Part shown: piece by piece, positions 52,047 to 62,300 of the stretch | Position numbering within the stretch: position 1 is the stretch's first letter | Layout: each line of letters begins with the position of its first letter | DNA from: Euzebya sp051004735 | Lineage (GTDB): Bacteria > Actinomycetota > Nitriliruptoria > Euzebyales > Euzebyaceae | NCBI GenBank assembly: GCA_051004735.1 | Contig: JBPCKA010000013.1 | Location: 1 to 64,000, forward strand | DNA length: 64,000 nt | Direction of reading: 5' to 3' | The notes under the pieces: model-generated | Databases searched by the model: none | Seen by the model: the letters and a program-made list of their open reading frames with translations, nothing else | What the model was told of the DNA's origin: nothing | Position numbers and translations under genes: made by a program

Positions 52047-54068
52047 CTAACCCAGCGCGACCACCAAGAAGGTCAGAGTTCGTGACTCGTCCTTCCATGC
52101 CGTGTAGCGTCCGCTGGGTCCACCGTGCCCCGCTCCAAGCTCCGTTTTGAGCAGGATCGGCCGTTCACTGGTCGTCATTTCACGTAGACGCGCCACCCAC
52201 TTCGCCGGTTCGTGATAGCTCACGCGTGGGTCGTTCAGGCCGGCGGTGACATAGATCGCGGGATAGGGCGCGGCAACGGTGTTGTCGTAGGGCGAGTAGC
52301 TCAGCATGTAGCTCGCATGGGGCTCACTGCGGGGATCTCCCCACTCCTCCCATTCCGTCACGGTCAATGGCAGTGAGGGGTCGCTCATGGTCGTGACAAT
52401 GTCGACGAACGGGACGTCACCGACTGCAGCAGCGAAGCGTTGCGGACGCATGGTGATGCAGGCCCCAACCAACAAGCCGCCCGCTGATCCACCTCTGATC
52501 CCCAGCCGATCCGGAGCCGACCATCCGCTGTCGACCAGCAGGTCCGCCACGGCCAGGGTGTCGGTGAAGGTGTTGCGCTTGTGCAGCAGCTTTCCCTGCG
52601 TGTACCACCGTCTGCCTCCCTCGCCGCCACCGCGGGGATGGGCCAACGCGAACGTCATGCCCCGGTCCAGCAAGGACAGCCGCGGCACGCTGAATGCCGG
52701 AGGGACGGACACCTCATAGGAGCCATAGCCATACAACAGGCAGGCGGCCGTACCGTCCACCGGCGTGTCGACATGCCGCACCACGTCGACAGGGACCTGC
52801 GTGCCATCCTCAGCCTCCGCCCACAACCGCTTCGCCACGTAGGAATCAAGGTCGACGTTTGGGGTGGGATCCTGCTTGACCAGGGTCTGCTCACCCGTGC
52901 GCACGTTCACGTCATAACTGGTGCGTGGCTGGGCCATTGACTGCACGCTGATACGCAGGACCTGAGTGTCCCACTGTCTGTTGGCGCTGAAGGTGATGTC
53001 GTGTGGTCCCTCCAAGGCATCAAGGACCGTGCTGGCCCCGTCGCGGAACAGCACCCGGATCCGGGGTTGGGCATCGCTCCACTCAAGGATTGCCAGGTGA
53101 TCGGCGAAGGGCTCGGCCCCATCGATCCTGCGCCCAGGCTGGTGGGCAACCAGTTCACTCCATCGCCCTGGGTCCTGCAGTGGCGCAGTCATTACCCTGA
53201 AGTCCTCGGCATCCAGGTTGGTGACGATCACGAAGCGGTCCCCCCAGTGATCCACCGAGTACTCGACATCCTGGCGCCGCGGCGTGACCACGAGGGGCGT
53301 AGCCGTGGGATCAGCAGTGGGGAGCAGCCAGACCTCGCTGGAAAGCTTGGACTGGCTGACGATGACGATCCACTCCCGACTCCGTGTGGTGCCGACGCCA
53401 ACGAAGAACCGCTCATCGTCGTCGCGATACACCTCGACATCCTCGGCTTGCGGGGTCCCCAGCCGATGCCGCATGACCCGATGGGGCCGCTCCTGATCGT
53501 CCGGCAACAGATAGAACAGATAGCTCCCGTCAGCAGACCACGCCCCACCGCCAGCCGAGGTGTCGATGAGTTGGTCGTCCAGATCCGTATTCGCGGCGAT
53601 CTCACGAAATCTGAGCAGGTAGTGCTCTGAACCGTCGGTATCGGCGGACCATGCCGCCAGACGATGGTCTGGGCTGACGCTCAGCAGACCCAGGCTGAAG
53701 TACTCCTGACCCAAGGCTTCGACGTTGACGTCCAGCACAACCTGCTGATCGGCAGACTGGGCTGTGCGGCCACGGCAGACCTTCACATAGTCCTTTCCCT
53801 CCTCGGTGGCACGTTGATAGAACCAGTCATCGTGCGGGACAGGCGCGGATTTGTCAGTCTGCTGCACCCGGGACTTGATCTGTTGAAATACCTCCTGGAC
53901 AAGCCGATCATGCCCGGCGAACCAGCCCTCGGCGACGGCGTTCTCCTCCTTCAGGTAGGCCAGGGTGTCGGGGTCGTCACGGTCGGCCAACCAGGCGTAG
54001 TTGTCGATCACGTTCCCCGTCGGGCGTGGCCAGGTGTGAGGGATGCGTTTGGGCTGGGGGACGCTCAT
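52047..54068 (-). CDS. ptrB: S9A family oligopeptidase B
   Basis: 673 residues, the usual length. N-terminal beta-propeller (RPTGNVIDNYAWLADRDDPD, AWSADTDGSEHYLLRFRE) and a C-terminal alpha/beta hydrolase domain. The nucleophile is in RGGSAGGLL, Asp in TAGLNDPRVSYHEP and His in GAGHGGPSGR. HPRGGGEGGRRWYTQGKLLH is a strongly conserved family segment. It cleaves short peptides, in oligopeptidase B after basic residues, in the cytoplasm. ATG 54068 (MSVPQ) was preferred to the ATG at 54074. Confidence 0.92.
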   Translation of the reverse strand: MSVPQPKRIPHTWPRPTGNVIDNYAWLADRDDPDTLAYLKEENAVAEGWFAGHDRLVQEVFQQIKSRVQQTDKSAPVPHDDWFYQRATEEGKDYVKVCRGRTAQSADQQVVLDVNVEALGQEYFSLGLLSVSPDHRLAAWSADTDGSEHYLLRFREIAANTDLDDQLIDTSAGGGAWSADGSYLFYLLPDDQERPHRVMRHRLGTPQAEDVEVYRDDDERFFVGVGTTRSREWIVIVSQSKLSSEVWLLPTADPTATPLVVTPRRQDVEYSVDHWGDRFVIVTNLDAEDFRVMTAPLQDPGRWSELVAHQPGRRIDGAEPFADHLAILEWSDAQPRIRVLFRDGASTVLDALEGPHDITFSANRQWDTQVLRISVQSMAQPRTSYDVNVRTGEQTLVKQDPTPNVDLDSYVAKRLWAEAEDGTQVPVDVVRHVDTPVDGTAACLLYGYGSYEVSVPPAFSVPRLSLLDRGMTFALAHPRGGGEGGRRWYTQGKLLHKRNTFTDTLAVADLLVDSGWSAPDRLGIRGGSAGGLLVGACITMRPQRFAAAVGDVPFVDIVTTMSDPSLPLTVTEWEEWGDPRSEPHASYMLSYSPYDNTVAAPYPAIYVTAGLNDPRVSYHEPAKWVARLREMTTSERPILLKTELGAGHGGPSGRYTAWKDESRTLTFLVVALG

Positions 54069-54152
54069 CGGCAACAGCGTAGGGGTCGCCTTGTCACCTG
54101 CGCCCGGATCGGCCTTCCGGTGCTAACCGGGCCTGCGTTAAGGTCCGGGCCA

Positions 54153-54731
54153 ATGGCTACGTTCTTTGCCCCCGAGGCGCTCAGGACCTCAGACTTCGTC
54201 GTGCGCTGGTACCAAAACGGCGACGGGCCCGCGATGGCCGAATCAATCTCCTCCTCCGTTGAACACCTCAAGCCGTGGATGGGATGGGCCGCCGAAAGTC
54301 ACACCGCTGAGGAGTGCGAGGCACGGGCTCGTAAGTTTCGGGCCAATTGCCTGTTGAACACCAACTTCATCCTGGGGGTGTGGTCGCTGGACGACACACG
54401 ACTGCTAGGCGGCACCGGATTTCACCTGCGAGGTGTCCGTGACGTCTGGGATGGTGTGGGTGAGATCGGGATGTGGATCCGGGGCGATGAGGCGGGTCGA
54501 GGACTTGGTACCGCCCTGTTGAAGGCCATGCTGGCGTGGGGGTTCTCCGAGTGGCCGTGGGAACGACTGAGTTGGCATTGCGACTCACGGAACATGGCAT
54601 CCCGACGAACCGCCCAGAAGGCAGGGATGAAGTTGGAGGGGACGCTGCGGGGCGACAAGGCCGACGTCGGCGAGGGTCGCTGTGACACGATGATCTTCGG
54701 TCTGAGCAGAACTGACTATCAGGCCTGTTGA
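54153..54731 (+). CDS. GNAT family N-acetyltransferase, RimJ/RimL type
   Basis: 192 residues. The acetyl-CoA-binding region is EIGMWIRGDEAGRGLGTALL, followed by LSWHCDSRNMASRRTAQKAG and MKLEGTLRGD, the RimJ/RimL-like layout. It would acetylate an N-terminus or a small amine; the substrate is unknown. It is divergent from ptrB with an 84-base gap. Confidence 0.85.
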   Translation: MATFFAPEALRTSDFVVRWYQNGDGPAMAESISSSVEHLKPWMGWAAESHTAEECEARARKFRANCLLNTNFILGVWSLDDTRLLGGTGFHLRGVRDVWDGVGEIGMWIRGDEAGRGLGTALLKAMLAWGFSEWPWERLSWHCDSRNMASRRTAQKAGMKLEGTLRGDKADVGEGRCDTMIFGLSRTDYQAC

Positions 54732-54860
54732 GTGCTCTTACGACAATTCAGAACACATCGCGCATAAACGTGGCCCATCGGCCAACGATCTGTCGGCCTA
54801 TAGACCCGCGATCGGTCAATGCGCAGTCTGGTCATAGTCAATCGAGAGGAGGCGTTCCCG

Positions 54861-55160
54861 ATGGGCGCAGTGACTGACAGAGCCAGCATCGACAAGATCC
54901 TGCACGACCAGCCAGAGGCGCTGAAGGGTTATGACGTCCACACCGTCGATGGCCACGCCGGCAAGTTGGCCGACGGACAGGACCGGGTGGATGAGGAGCA
55001 CGTCGTGGTCCACATCGGCGGCAAGTTGTTCGGCAGCGACGTTGTGATGGAGACCGAAGCGATCAAGGCGGTCGATACCGCCGAGCACGTGGTTGAAGTC
55101 GACCGCATTACCGACTGGGTCAAGTCCTCGCCGAAGCTGAAGAACTTCGAGCAGCACTGA
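54861..55160 (+). CDS. PRC-barrel/DUF2171-like small protein
   Basis: 99 residues from ATG 54861, with GAGAGGAGG about 8 bases upstream. The N-terminal ~70 residues look like a PRC-barrel or DUF2171 fold (GYDVHTVDGHAGKLADGQDR, HVVVHIGGKLFGSDVVMETE). These are small beta-barrel proteins, often stress-associated, of unclear role. It stands alone, converging on recR. Confidence 0.6.
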   Translation: MGAVTDRASIDKILHDQPEALKGYDVHTVDGHAGKLADGQDRVDEEHVVVHIGGKLFGSDVVMETEAIKAVDTAEHVVEVDRITDWVKSSPKLKNFEQH

Positions 55161-55233
55161 CCCGCATCACGTCCTTCTTAGAACGCCTTTGTACCCCGGG
55201 GCACGCGCGCACGTGTCCCCCTCACGGGGGGCT

Positions 55234-55266
55234 CGCCGGCCGGATCACATGTTGGTCCGGCCGGCG
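55234..55266. terminator. hairpin over the recR stop codon
   Basis: CGCCGGCCGGA (55234-55244) and TCCGGCCGGCG (55256-55266) form a perfect 11-bp stem with an 11-base loop holding the recR stop. A CCCCC-TCAC-GGGGG hairpin lies just beyond. No T-run follows, so it would be a non-canonical terminator for recR, possibly working on both strands. Confidence 0.55.
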
Positions 55267-55838
55267 AATGCACGTCCCAGGGTCACCTGATCGGCGTACT
55301 CCATGTCGCCGCCGACAGGTAGGCCACTGGCGATCCGCGTGACGGATATCTCCAGTTGTTGCAGTTGGCGTCGCAGGTAACTTGCGGTCGTCTCGCCGTC
55401 CACGGTGGGGTTCAGGGCCAGCACCACCTCAGTCACCGGCTCCTCCCCCAGACGACGGAGCAGTTCGGCAATGTGGAGTTTTTCCGGGGTGATGCCATCG
55501 ATGGGCACGATCAGACCCCCCAGGACGTGGTAGCGACCGCGAAACTCGCCGGTCTTCTCGATCGCCTGGACATCCTTGGGCTCGGCGACCACGCACAGGA
55601 CCTGGGAGGTTCGTTTGGTATCGCGGCAGATCCGGCATTCATCCGCCTCGGCCACATTGAAACAGCGTCGGCAGAACTGCACGTCCCTGGCGGCGGACAG
55701 GATCGCGTCGGCCAGGCGTTGTGCATCGGTTCGCCCGACGCCCAGCAGGTGGAAGGCAAGCCGTTGCGCACTCTTGGGTCCGACGCCCGGCAGGCGGCCG
55801 AGCTCGTCTATCAGCGTCTGAACAGGACCTTCGTACAC
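55245..55838 (-). CDS. recR: recombination mediator RecR
   Basis: 197 residues, standard length. Helix-hairpin-helix LPGVGPKSAQRLAFHLLG near the N-terminus, a zinc finger FCRRCFNVAEADECRICRDT, then a TOPRIM domain (QVLCVVAEPKDVQAIEKTGE, YHVLGGLIVPIDGI) and C-terminal VALNPTVDGETTASYL. With RecF and RecO it loads RecA on gapped DNA. It ends the dnaX-ybaB-recR block, the usual bacterial order. Confidence 0.96.
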   Translation of the reverse strand: MYEGPVQTLIDELGRLPGVGPKSAQRLAFHLLGVGRTDAQRLADAILSAARDVQFCRRCFNVAEADECRICRDTKRTSQVLCVVAEPKDVQAIEKTGEFRGRYHVLGGLIVPIDGITPEKLHIAELLRRLGEEPVTEVVLALNPTVDGETTASYLRRQLQQLEISVTRIASGLPVGGDMEYADQVTLGRAFAGRTNM

Positions 55839-55850
55839 GGAGCGCCGCTG

Positions 55851-56192
55851 TTACAGCAGGCCGGGCGGTAGCCCGAGACCCCCGGCCACCCCGCCCATCA
55901 GCTCACCCTCCAGATCTTTCGCGGCGCGGACGGCCTCGTTGCAGGCGGCCACCACCATGTCCTGCAGCATCTCGACGTCCTCCGGGTCAACGGCGTCGGG
56001 ATTGATGGTGATGGACAGGAACTCGCCCGAGCCGTTCACGACGGCCTCGACCATCCCACCGCCCGAACTGCCGGTGACCTGCTTGGCCGCCAACTCCTCC
56101 TGCGCCTTCTGCATCTTCTTCATCATGGCCTGCGCCTGGCGCATCATGGCCTGCTGGTTGCCCATGGCTTGCTCCTGTTGTGCGGTGGACAT
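55851..56192 (-). CDS. YbaB/EbfC family nucleoid-associated protein
   Basis: 113 residues. Typical layout: Met/Gln-rich N-terminal helix (MMRQAQAMMKKMQKAQEELA), central sheet with GGGMVEAVVNGSGEFLSITI, and the C-terminal DMVVAACNEAVRAAKDLEGE. It binds DNA as a dimer. It sits 12 bases from recR and 33 bases after dnaX, matching the conserved gene order. Confidence 0.93.
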   Translation of the reverse strand: MSTAQQEQAMGNQQAMMRQAQAMMKKMQKAQEELAAKQVTGSSGGGMVEAVVNGSGEFLSITINPDAVDPEDVEMLQDMVVAACNEAVRAAKDLEGELMGGVAGGLGLPPGLL

Positions 56193-56225
56193 CGGTGGAT
56201 GGGACTGGAGTGGTGGGACTTGAGC

Positions 56226-57980
56226 CTAACCGGTCGGACCCTCCGCTCCGGTGTCGCTGAGGATGCTGGCTCCAAGCCCTTGTGTCAGGGCCCGGATGGC
56301 TTGCTCATGCGCACCATCATCGTCGGTGATGTCGCCGGCGGCTTCTGCTGCTTCATGGTTGATGACCGCCGACGCCTCGTCATCAACCAACTGGTGTTCA
56401 GTTTCTGTTCCTGACGCAGCAGGAGGGTCAGATCCGACCACCGCCCGGATCTGGTACTTGGTGCCCACCACCGCCTGGACGATGTCGGCGATGGCCGTTG
56501 CGGTCTCGGTGTCCTGCGCCTGTTGGGCGTGAAAGTCGAACCGGAATTGAAGGACAAGGGTGTCCCCGGTGATGCTTGAGGGGGCTCCTTCACCCACGAT
56601 CGCAGCCACCCGCTTCGAGCGCTGCCCCAGTGTGGTCAGGATGGCTGGCCACGCCTCAACCACGGTGGTCAAATCATCTGCCGCAGGGACTGGCTCTGAT
56701 TGCACGGACTCGGGACTGACCGACACGGGCACCGGATCCGGTTCTGATTCCGGCTGGTCAGGCTCCGGTTCCGTCTGGTCGGGCTCCGCTTGTGGAGTGA
56801 CCGGATCCGCTTCGACCTGTTCGGGCACAGACTGCGGACGGGTCGGCGCCGCCTCCAGGCGATCCAACCGGGCGGCCAGTGCACCCTGATCGCCGCCGGA
56901 CTCGGGGATCGCGGCCTTCGCCAAGGCAATCTCCAAGGCCAGTTGGGTATTGCCGCGCCTCATCTTGGGTTGGGCGTCGTTCAGCAACTCGACGGCCCGC
57001 AGCAGGTCGGCGGTCCCGGTCCGCTGGGCCTGAGCCCGCAGTTCGGCGACCCGGTCGGGTGTGGCGTCCACCAGTCCGGCATCAGGTGCGGCTGCCAGCA
57101 GCATCAGTGACCGCAAATGGGCCACGGCATCGGTGGCGAACTGACGCAGGTCGGTGCCGCCGTCGGAGATCTGCTGCACCAACGTCAACACGCCGGCGAC
57201 ATCGGAGGTGACCAACAGTTCTGCCATCCGGTCCAGCAGGGTCGAAGGCACCGAACCCAGAACCTCAGCGACCCCGTCGGCGGTGATCTGTGGACCGGTG
57301 AACGCCACGACCTGGTCCAGTACCGACAACGTGTCGCGGGCCGATCCGTCCCCTGCCTTGACGATGGACTGCAGGGCATCACCCTCAAAGGTGAATCCCT
57401 CAAGATCGGCGATGTGACGGCAGTGGGCCGCCAGTTCTGCAGCCGGAATGCGTCGCAGGTCAAAGCGCTGCGTGCGGGACAACACGGTCGGCAGGATCTT
57501 GTGGGGCTCGGTGGTGGCGAAGACGAAGATCACATGGTCTGGCGGTTCTTCGATGGTCTTCAGGAACGCGTTCCATGCCTGGTTGGACAGCATGTGGCAC
57601 TCATCGACGATGTAGACCTTGACCCGCGTCTGGGCAGGTGTGAACGCGACCCGTTCCCGCAGGTCACGGACATCATCGACGCTGTTGTTCGAAGCTGCGT
57701 CGATCTCGATGACGTCGGGGCAGGTGCCCTCGCGGATGGCCACCACGATGGGGTCGTCCTGCGGAGGGTCCGAGGTGGGCCCGTCGGTGGCATTGATGGC
57801 CATGGCGAGCAGGCGCGCCGAAGACGTCTTTCCTGTGCCCCGGGGGCCGGTCAGCAGATAGGCGTGATGCCACGATCCGGCGTCCACCGCCCGGGCAAGG
57901 GTCTTGGTGACGTGGTCCTGTCCGACCACCTGGGCAAAGGAGGCCGGTCGGTACTTGCGGTACAGCGAGACGTGCGCCAC
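56226..57980 (-). CDS. dnaX: DNA polymerase III gamma/tau subunit without the zinc-ligand cysteines
   Basis: 584 residues from GTG 57980 (VAHVSLYRKYRP). It has the AAA+ clamp-loader core: Walker A GPRGTGKTSSARLLA, Walker B VYIVDECHML, sensor 1 FVFATTEPHKIL, and the SRTQRFDLRRI arginine-finger region. Between Walker A and DVIEIDAASNNSVDDVRDLR, DnaX proteins normally carry four zinc-binding Cys; here that stretch (INATDGPTSDPPQDDPIVVA) has none, only one Cys later at EGTCPD. The C-terminal half has a Pro/Glu/Ser-rich acidic linker, then the tau-like domain. It is the first gene of the block. Confidence 0.94.
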   Translation of the reverse strand: MAHVSLYRKYRPASFAQVVGQDHVTKTLARAVDAGSWHHAYLLTGPRGTGKTSSARLLAMAINATDGPTSDPPQDDPIVVAIREGTCPDVIEIDAASNNSVDDVRDLRERVAFTPAQTRVKVYIVDECHMLSNQAWNAFLKTIEEPPDHVIFVFATTEPHKILPTVLSRTQRFDLRRIPAAELAAHCRHIADLEGFTFEGDALQSIVKAGDGSARDTLSVLDQVVAFTGPQITADGVAEVLGSVPSTLLDRMAELLVTSDVAGVLTLVQQISDGGTDLRQFATDAVAHLRSLMLLAAAPDAGLVDATPDRVAELRAQAQRTGTADLLRAVELLNDAQPKMRRGNTQLALEIALAKAAIPESGGDQGALAARLDRLEAAPTRPQSVPEQVEADPVTPQAEPDQTEPEPDQPESEPDPVPVSVSPESVQSEPVPAADDLTTVVEAWPAILTTLGQRSKRVAAIVGEGAPSSITGDTLVLQFRFDFHAQQAQDTETATAIADIVQAVVGTKYQIRAVVGSDPPAASGTETEHQLVDDEASAVINHEAAEAAGDITDDDGAHEQAIRALTQGLGASILSDTGAEGPTG

Positions 57981-58156
57981 CCGGAGCAGCCCTTTCTGAG
58001 TGTGATCGGCAACGGCGTGCGCAACGCACCCTAGTAGCCAGCTGTGACACCGTCGACCATCGGTATGGACAACGGGGTAGTTGTGGACAACGGGCAACGG
58101 GGTCCGCCGCGATCACCACCGGACGGGCTCGCGGCTGGTCCGTGGCACCCGTCACT

Positions 58157-58256
<100 letters not shown>

Positions 58257-58298
58257 CACTATAGCGGCGGTGTCAGACCCGTGACCTGGTCGGGGGGC

Positions 58299-59039
58299 TC
58301 AACCGGTGGTCAACGCCTCGAAGGCCTCTTGGACCGAGCTGACCGGGATCAGGGTCATCGTGGTGGAGGCCGAACTCACCTGCCCCTCAAGCCCAGCGGG
58401 GATCAGGAACACCTCGGCCCCGGCATCCTCGGCGGCACGCATCTTGTCCTGGACACTACTAACCGGACCCACCGTGCCGTCAGCGGCAACCGTGCCGGTG
58501 CCGGCGATGATCCGCCCGGCCGCGACGTTCAGGGGCGAGGCCAGGTCCGCGACTGCCAGGCTGGTCAACAGGCCGGCGGAAGGCCCGCCAACCCCCTCGG
58601 TGTCGATCACGACGTCGTCGGTGGCCAGGTTGCTGTCGGCCAGTGCCAGCCCCAGTTGGATGGCCTCGATCTCGGCAGCATCGAACAACCCAACCTGTCG
58701 GGCAATGAACTCCTCCTCGGATTCATCCCCGAGCACCGAGGCCCGGGACACAATCTGCGCGTCGCTGTCGAAGGCAGCCGTGAAGGTGTCCACCACACGG
58801 GCGTCGTCCAGTTGGACGGTCAGGAACAGGTAGTCGCCGTCGATCGGACTGGCCCCCTCAATCATCACCGCATCGGCAAGTGGGAAGACCGGACCGGGGA
58901 CAAGGACGTAGGCGGGCACAGGGATACGCAGGCTCAGCACGGCCACCAGCAAGATCGCGCCGACCCACAGGATCCGGTTCAACACCGGCCGGCGGAAATG
59001 CCGGGCGGAGGTGGTCGGGGTGGGTGCAGGCGAGGTCAT
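58299..59039 (-). CDS. YlbL/Lon-like S16 serine protease without PDZ domain
   Basis: 246 residues. One N-terminal membrane helix (about 22-40, ILWVGAILLVAVLSL), then an extracytoplasmic domain. The C-terminal ~100 residues are a Lon protease fold: catalytic Ser in GVGGPSAGLLTSLAVADL, GTGTVAADGTVGPV, and the dyad Lys in VQDKMRAAEDAGAEVFLIPA. YlbL-family proteins are usually about 340 residues with a PDZ domain before the protease; here the middle is too short for one. It may process envelope proteins. Confidence 0.85.
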   Translation of the reverse strand: MTSPAPTPTTSARHFRRPVLNRILWVGAILLVAVLSLRIPVPAYVLVPGPVFPLADAVMIEGASPIDGDYLFLTVQLDDARVVDTFTAAFDSDAQIVSRASVLGDESEEEFIARQVGLFDAAEIEAIQLGLALADSNLATDDVVIDTEGVGGPSAGLLTSLAVADLASPLNVAAGRIIAGTGTVAADGTVGPVSSVQDKMRAAEDAGAEVFLIPAGLEGQVSSASTTMTLIPVSSVQEAFEALTTG

Positions 59040-59129
59040 GGGGAGTGGACGGGAGGGGTCAAAGAGGCGACCGGCCCAGGCGCTATACTGCCGTGCTCAC
59101 GCCCGAGACAGCCGTGTCGGCGCGTGCAT

Positions 59130-59221
59130 GGAGTCGTCGCCTAGTCAGGCCTATGGCGCGGTCTTGGAATGGCCGTTGGGTAGCAATGCCCTCGGGGGTT
59201 CGAATCCCCCCGACTCCGCCA
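59130..59221 (+). tRNA. tRNA-Ser (GGA anticodon)
   Basis: A 92-nt tRNA with a class II long variable arm. The acceptor stem GGAGTCG (59130-59136) pairs with CGACTCC (59211-59217), followed by G and an encoded CCA. Anticodon stem CGGTC/GGCCG encloses TTGGAAT, anticodon GGA (reads UCC/UCU). The T-arm GGGGGTTCGAATCCCCC is perfect. Confidence 0.97.
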
Positions 59222-59363
59222 CATTCCCCTCCGGTGCAGAAGCACGGACAGGTGACACCACGGCCCCGGACAACGACTCGGGTGCTGTCGGATGGTCATC
59301 CGATGCACAACCGCCGCGACAGCTGGGAGAATCAGCGGACGCGAGTGCTCACGGGAGAAGAAT

Positions 59364-62300
59364 ATGGGACGTCGTTCACGAATCTGCCTGATGGTCCTGA
59401 TCCTCATCGTGACCCTTGTTCCGGCTGTTCCTGTCGGGGCGGTGACCTTCTCCACAGGGTTCGAGATGTTCCCCGATGGTTCCCCGATCCCGTCGGGCAC
59501 GGTTGTCCGCAACGAGTTCGCGGCCGAAACCGGCCTCCGGTTTCCCAATGGGGTGGTGGTCTCAACCTGTGACGTGACGGGCTCGGCCTGCGACAACCCC
59601 GCACCACAGGGCACCAAGGCCGCGACCAGTCAAGCCGCCACGGAGTTCAGCCGCCAGCGGTTCGTCATGACCTTCGACGCGCCGCAGCGTCAGATTGCCT
59701 TCACCGTCGACGGGACCAGCATCGCTGACGGGACACGCATAGAACTCACCGCGATTGCCTTGGACAGCAGCGGCCTGTCGGTCGACCTCGAGCAGCAGAC
59801 CTTCCAGGACGCCAGTCCGACCCGTGTCACGCTGCAGCCTGCCGCCAGCGCCGATCCGCAGGACGTCATCACTCGCGTCGAGGTGTACTCCAACCTGGAA
59901 GGGTCATCAGCCGAGACCAACTTCATCGCCGTGGATGCACTGTCCTTCACCACCCAGGCCGCATCCGGGGGGCCGTCGGATACCACACCTCCGGTCTTTG
60001 AACGGATGGTGCTGAGCCAATCAGGTAACGACCTGATGGGCAGCGTCCGCGTGGTCGATGACGGAGCGCTGGCAACTGTTGCGGTGCAGATCGTCCGTCC
60101 CAACGGCGAGTTCGGGTCGACCTTTGCCACCGGATTTCTGTGCGGTGGCACGACCACACCCTGTGACGGAGGCGTCTATGACCGTACAGACACACTGGAA
60201 GCACCGATCCAACAGAGTGGGGAGTACCGCGTCCGCTGGCAGGCGTGTGACACCTTCGACAACTGCAGCAACACGTTGGACGAACGCCTGACAGTGACCG
60301 CGCCGACTCCGCCGTCCACCGTGGCGGGCGCCCGACTCATCGGCTTGGAGGTGAATCAGGGGGTGCAGGGCAGACCACAGGTTGACAACGGCCTCAGCGA
60401 CGGAACCGTCAGGTACTCCTCCACGGTCCCATTGGTGCAACGCAAGGCAATGCTGCTGCGCGGCTACTGGGGAACCACCGGGACGGGCGGGCGTGCGGCT
60501 CCGACGTTGCGGGTCCAGATCGAGACGACAGGCGACTATCCCGACCAGAACCTATTCCTGCGGATGTCTGACACCGGCCAGACAGACGTGGCGATCCCGA
60601 CGGTCGCTGCTGACCGGTCTGATTGGTTTTCCACCATCCTCAGCCAGCGCATCGACCCGGCGGCGACCGGCAACTACGTCATTCCCGCCCCCTACCTGTT
60701 CCTGGCCGAACGGATCGTGGTGCAGGATCGGTGGATCGTGGAGATGGACCAGATGGCCCAGGTCGTCCTCAGCCCGGTCGGGATCATCGACACCACCCTG
60801 ACAATGGGTGCAACCGTGACACCAGCGCAGATCCAGGCCGAGATCACGCCGTACCTGGACTCGGTGATCCCCGCAACTGTGACGCTGCGGTCCCCTCAGC
60901 AGATGGTCTGGCGTGGTCGGTCCAACTGGGAGCGCTTAACCGGCAAGAATCAATGCGAGTCGGTCCTGCGATCTCTGTTCTGGGCGTATGGCGGTAGAGA
61001 CAACCCGCTGTACAACGGACCACGGTCGCAAAACACCAGGTTCGTCTCCGCCGCCTTCGTCAGGACCATCGACGGATGCGCCGGCATCGCGACTCGACCA
61101 AACCGCCCCTTCCGTGACGTCCGGCGGTTCGGCGGAATCATGGTGTCGCAGATGGCCGGTGATGTCGCCGGCCAGGAACTGCTGCACACGATGGGGCTGA
61201 TCCACGCCAGCAACGCGCACAACGAGGCCAGCGGGGGTGATGCAGAAGCGTCGTGGCCCTACGACCACGGGGCGATGAGCCCCAATGGCTATGAGAACTT
61301 CGGGGCCTACCTCACCCCCTTGGAAGGGGAGCGAGACTTCCGGTTCGGCGTCACATCGGTGGACCCCTGCCCCGGTGCCGCGCCCGCACAACGTCTGATG
61401 AGCGCCCCGGTCTGTGACCGGCTGGTGCGAGGCGAGGACAGCTACCGCCACGACCTGATGTCCTACGCAACGGGGCCAGCCATCCCCGGTGTCAACGGGG
61501 CGGCGTGGACCAGCGACATCACCTACCGCCGTGCCTACTCAGCCCTGGTGAACCAAACGATCGACCCCGCAATCGGATCCTTCACCCAGTCCGGTGACAC
61601 CGGCGTCATACAGGGCTTGCTCATCAGCGGGAGTCTGGTCCCAGCGACCGGCGAGGTAGGCCTTGAGGCGGTGCTGACCAGACCCGTCGATGGCGCTGCC
61701 GCAACCGTGCCTGACGTCCCCGCAAGTGATGACACCGTGCTGATCGAACTGTTGTCCGGCGACGGCTCGGTGCTGGGGAGCCGCCGTGCCCCGACGTCCT
61801 CGACCGGCCACGCGGAGGACGCGCTGTTCATGGAGGCGATGCCACTGGTGGAGGGTGTGCAGACCGTGAGGGTGTCCAGTGCCACCTCCACCGACCAGCG
61901 GACGGCCTCCCCCTCGGTGCCGACGGTCACCATCGACCCGCCCGCGGTCGATGACACCCAGATCCAACTGACCTGGGCGGTGTCCGACGGTGACGGTGAC
62001 CCGATCGAGCAGTTGGTCTCGCTGTCGGTGGACGGCGGCGCCAGCTGGACGGGCCTTGCCGTCATCCCCGACGGCGAACCGGGTGAGCTGACAATCGACA
62101 GGGCCCAGTTGCCGACAGGGCGAGATGTCGTCGTGGCCATCAGAGCCAGCGACGGGTTCACCACCACAACCCGGACTGTGGCACTGGGCCGTGGTGTCCA
62201 GCGAATCGCCGGGTCGAACCTGCGCGCTTCGGCCGTCGAGGCCTGTCAGGCAGTGGCGCCGAACCTTGCCAGGACAGTATTGCTGGCCCGTGACGACGTA

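Noticed and set aside
57117..58034. A 305-codon plus-strand open frame
   Set aside because: It is antisense to dnaX and has no start signals or family motifs.
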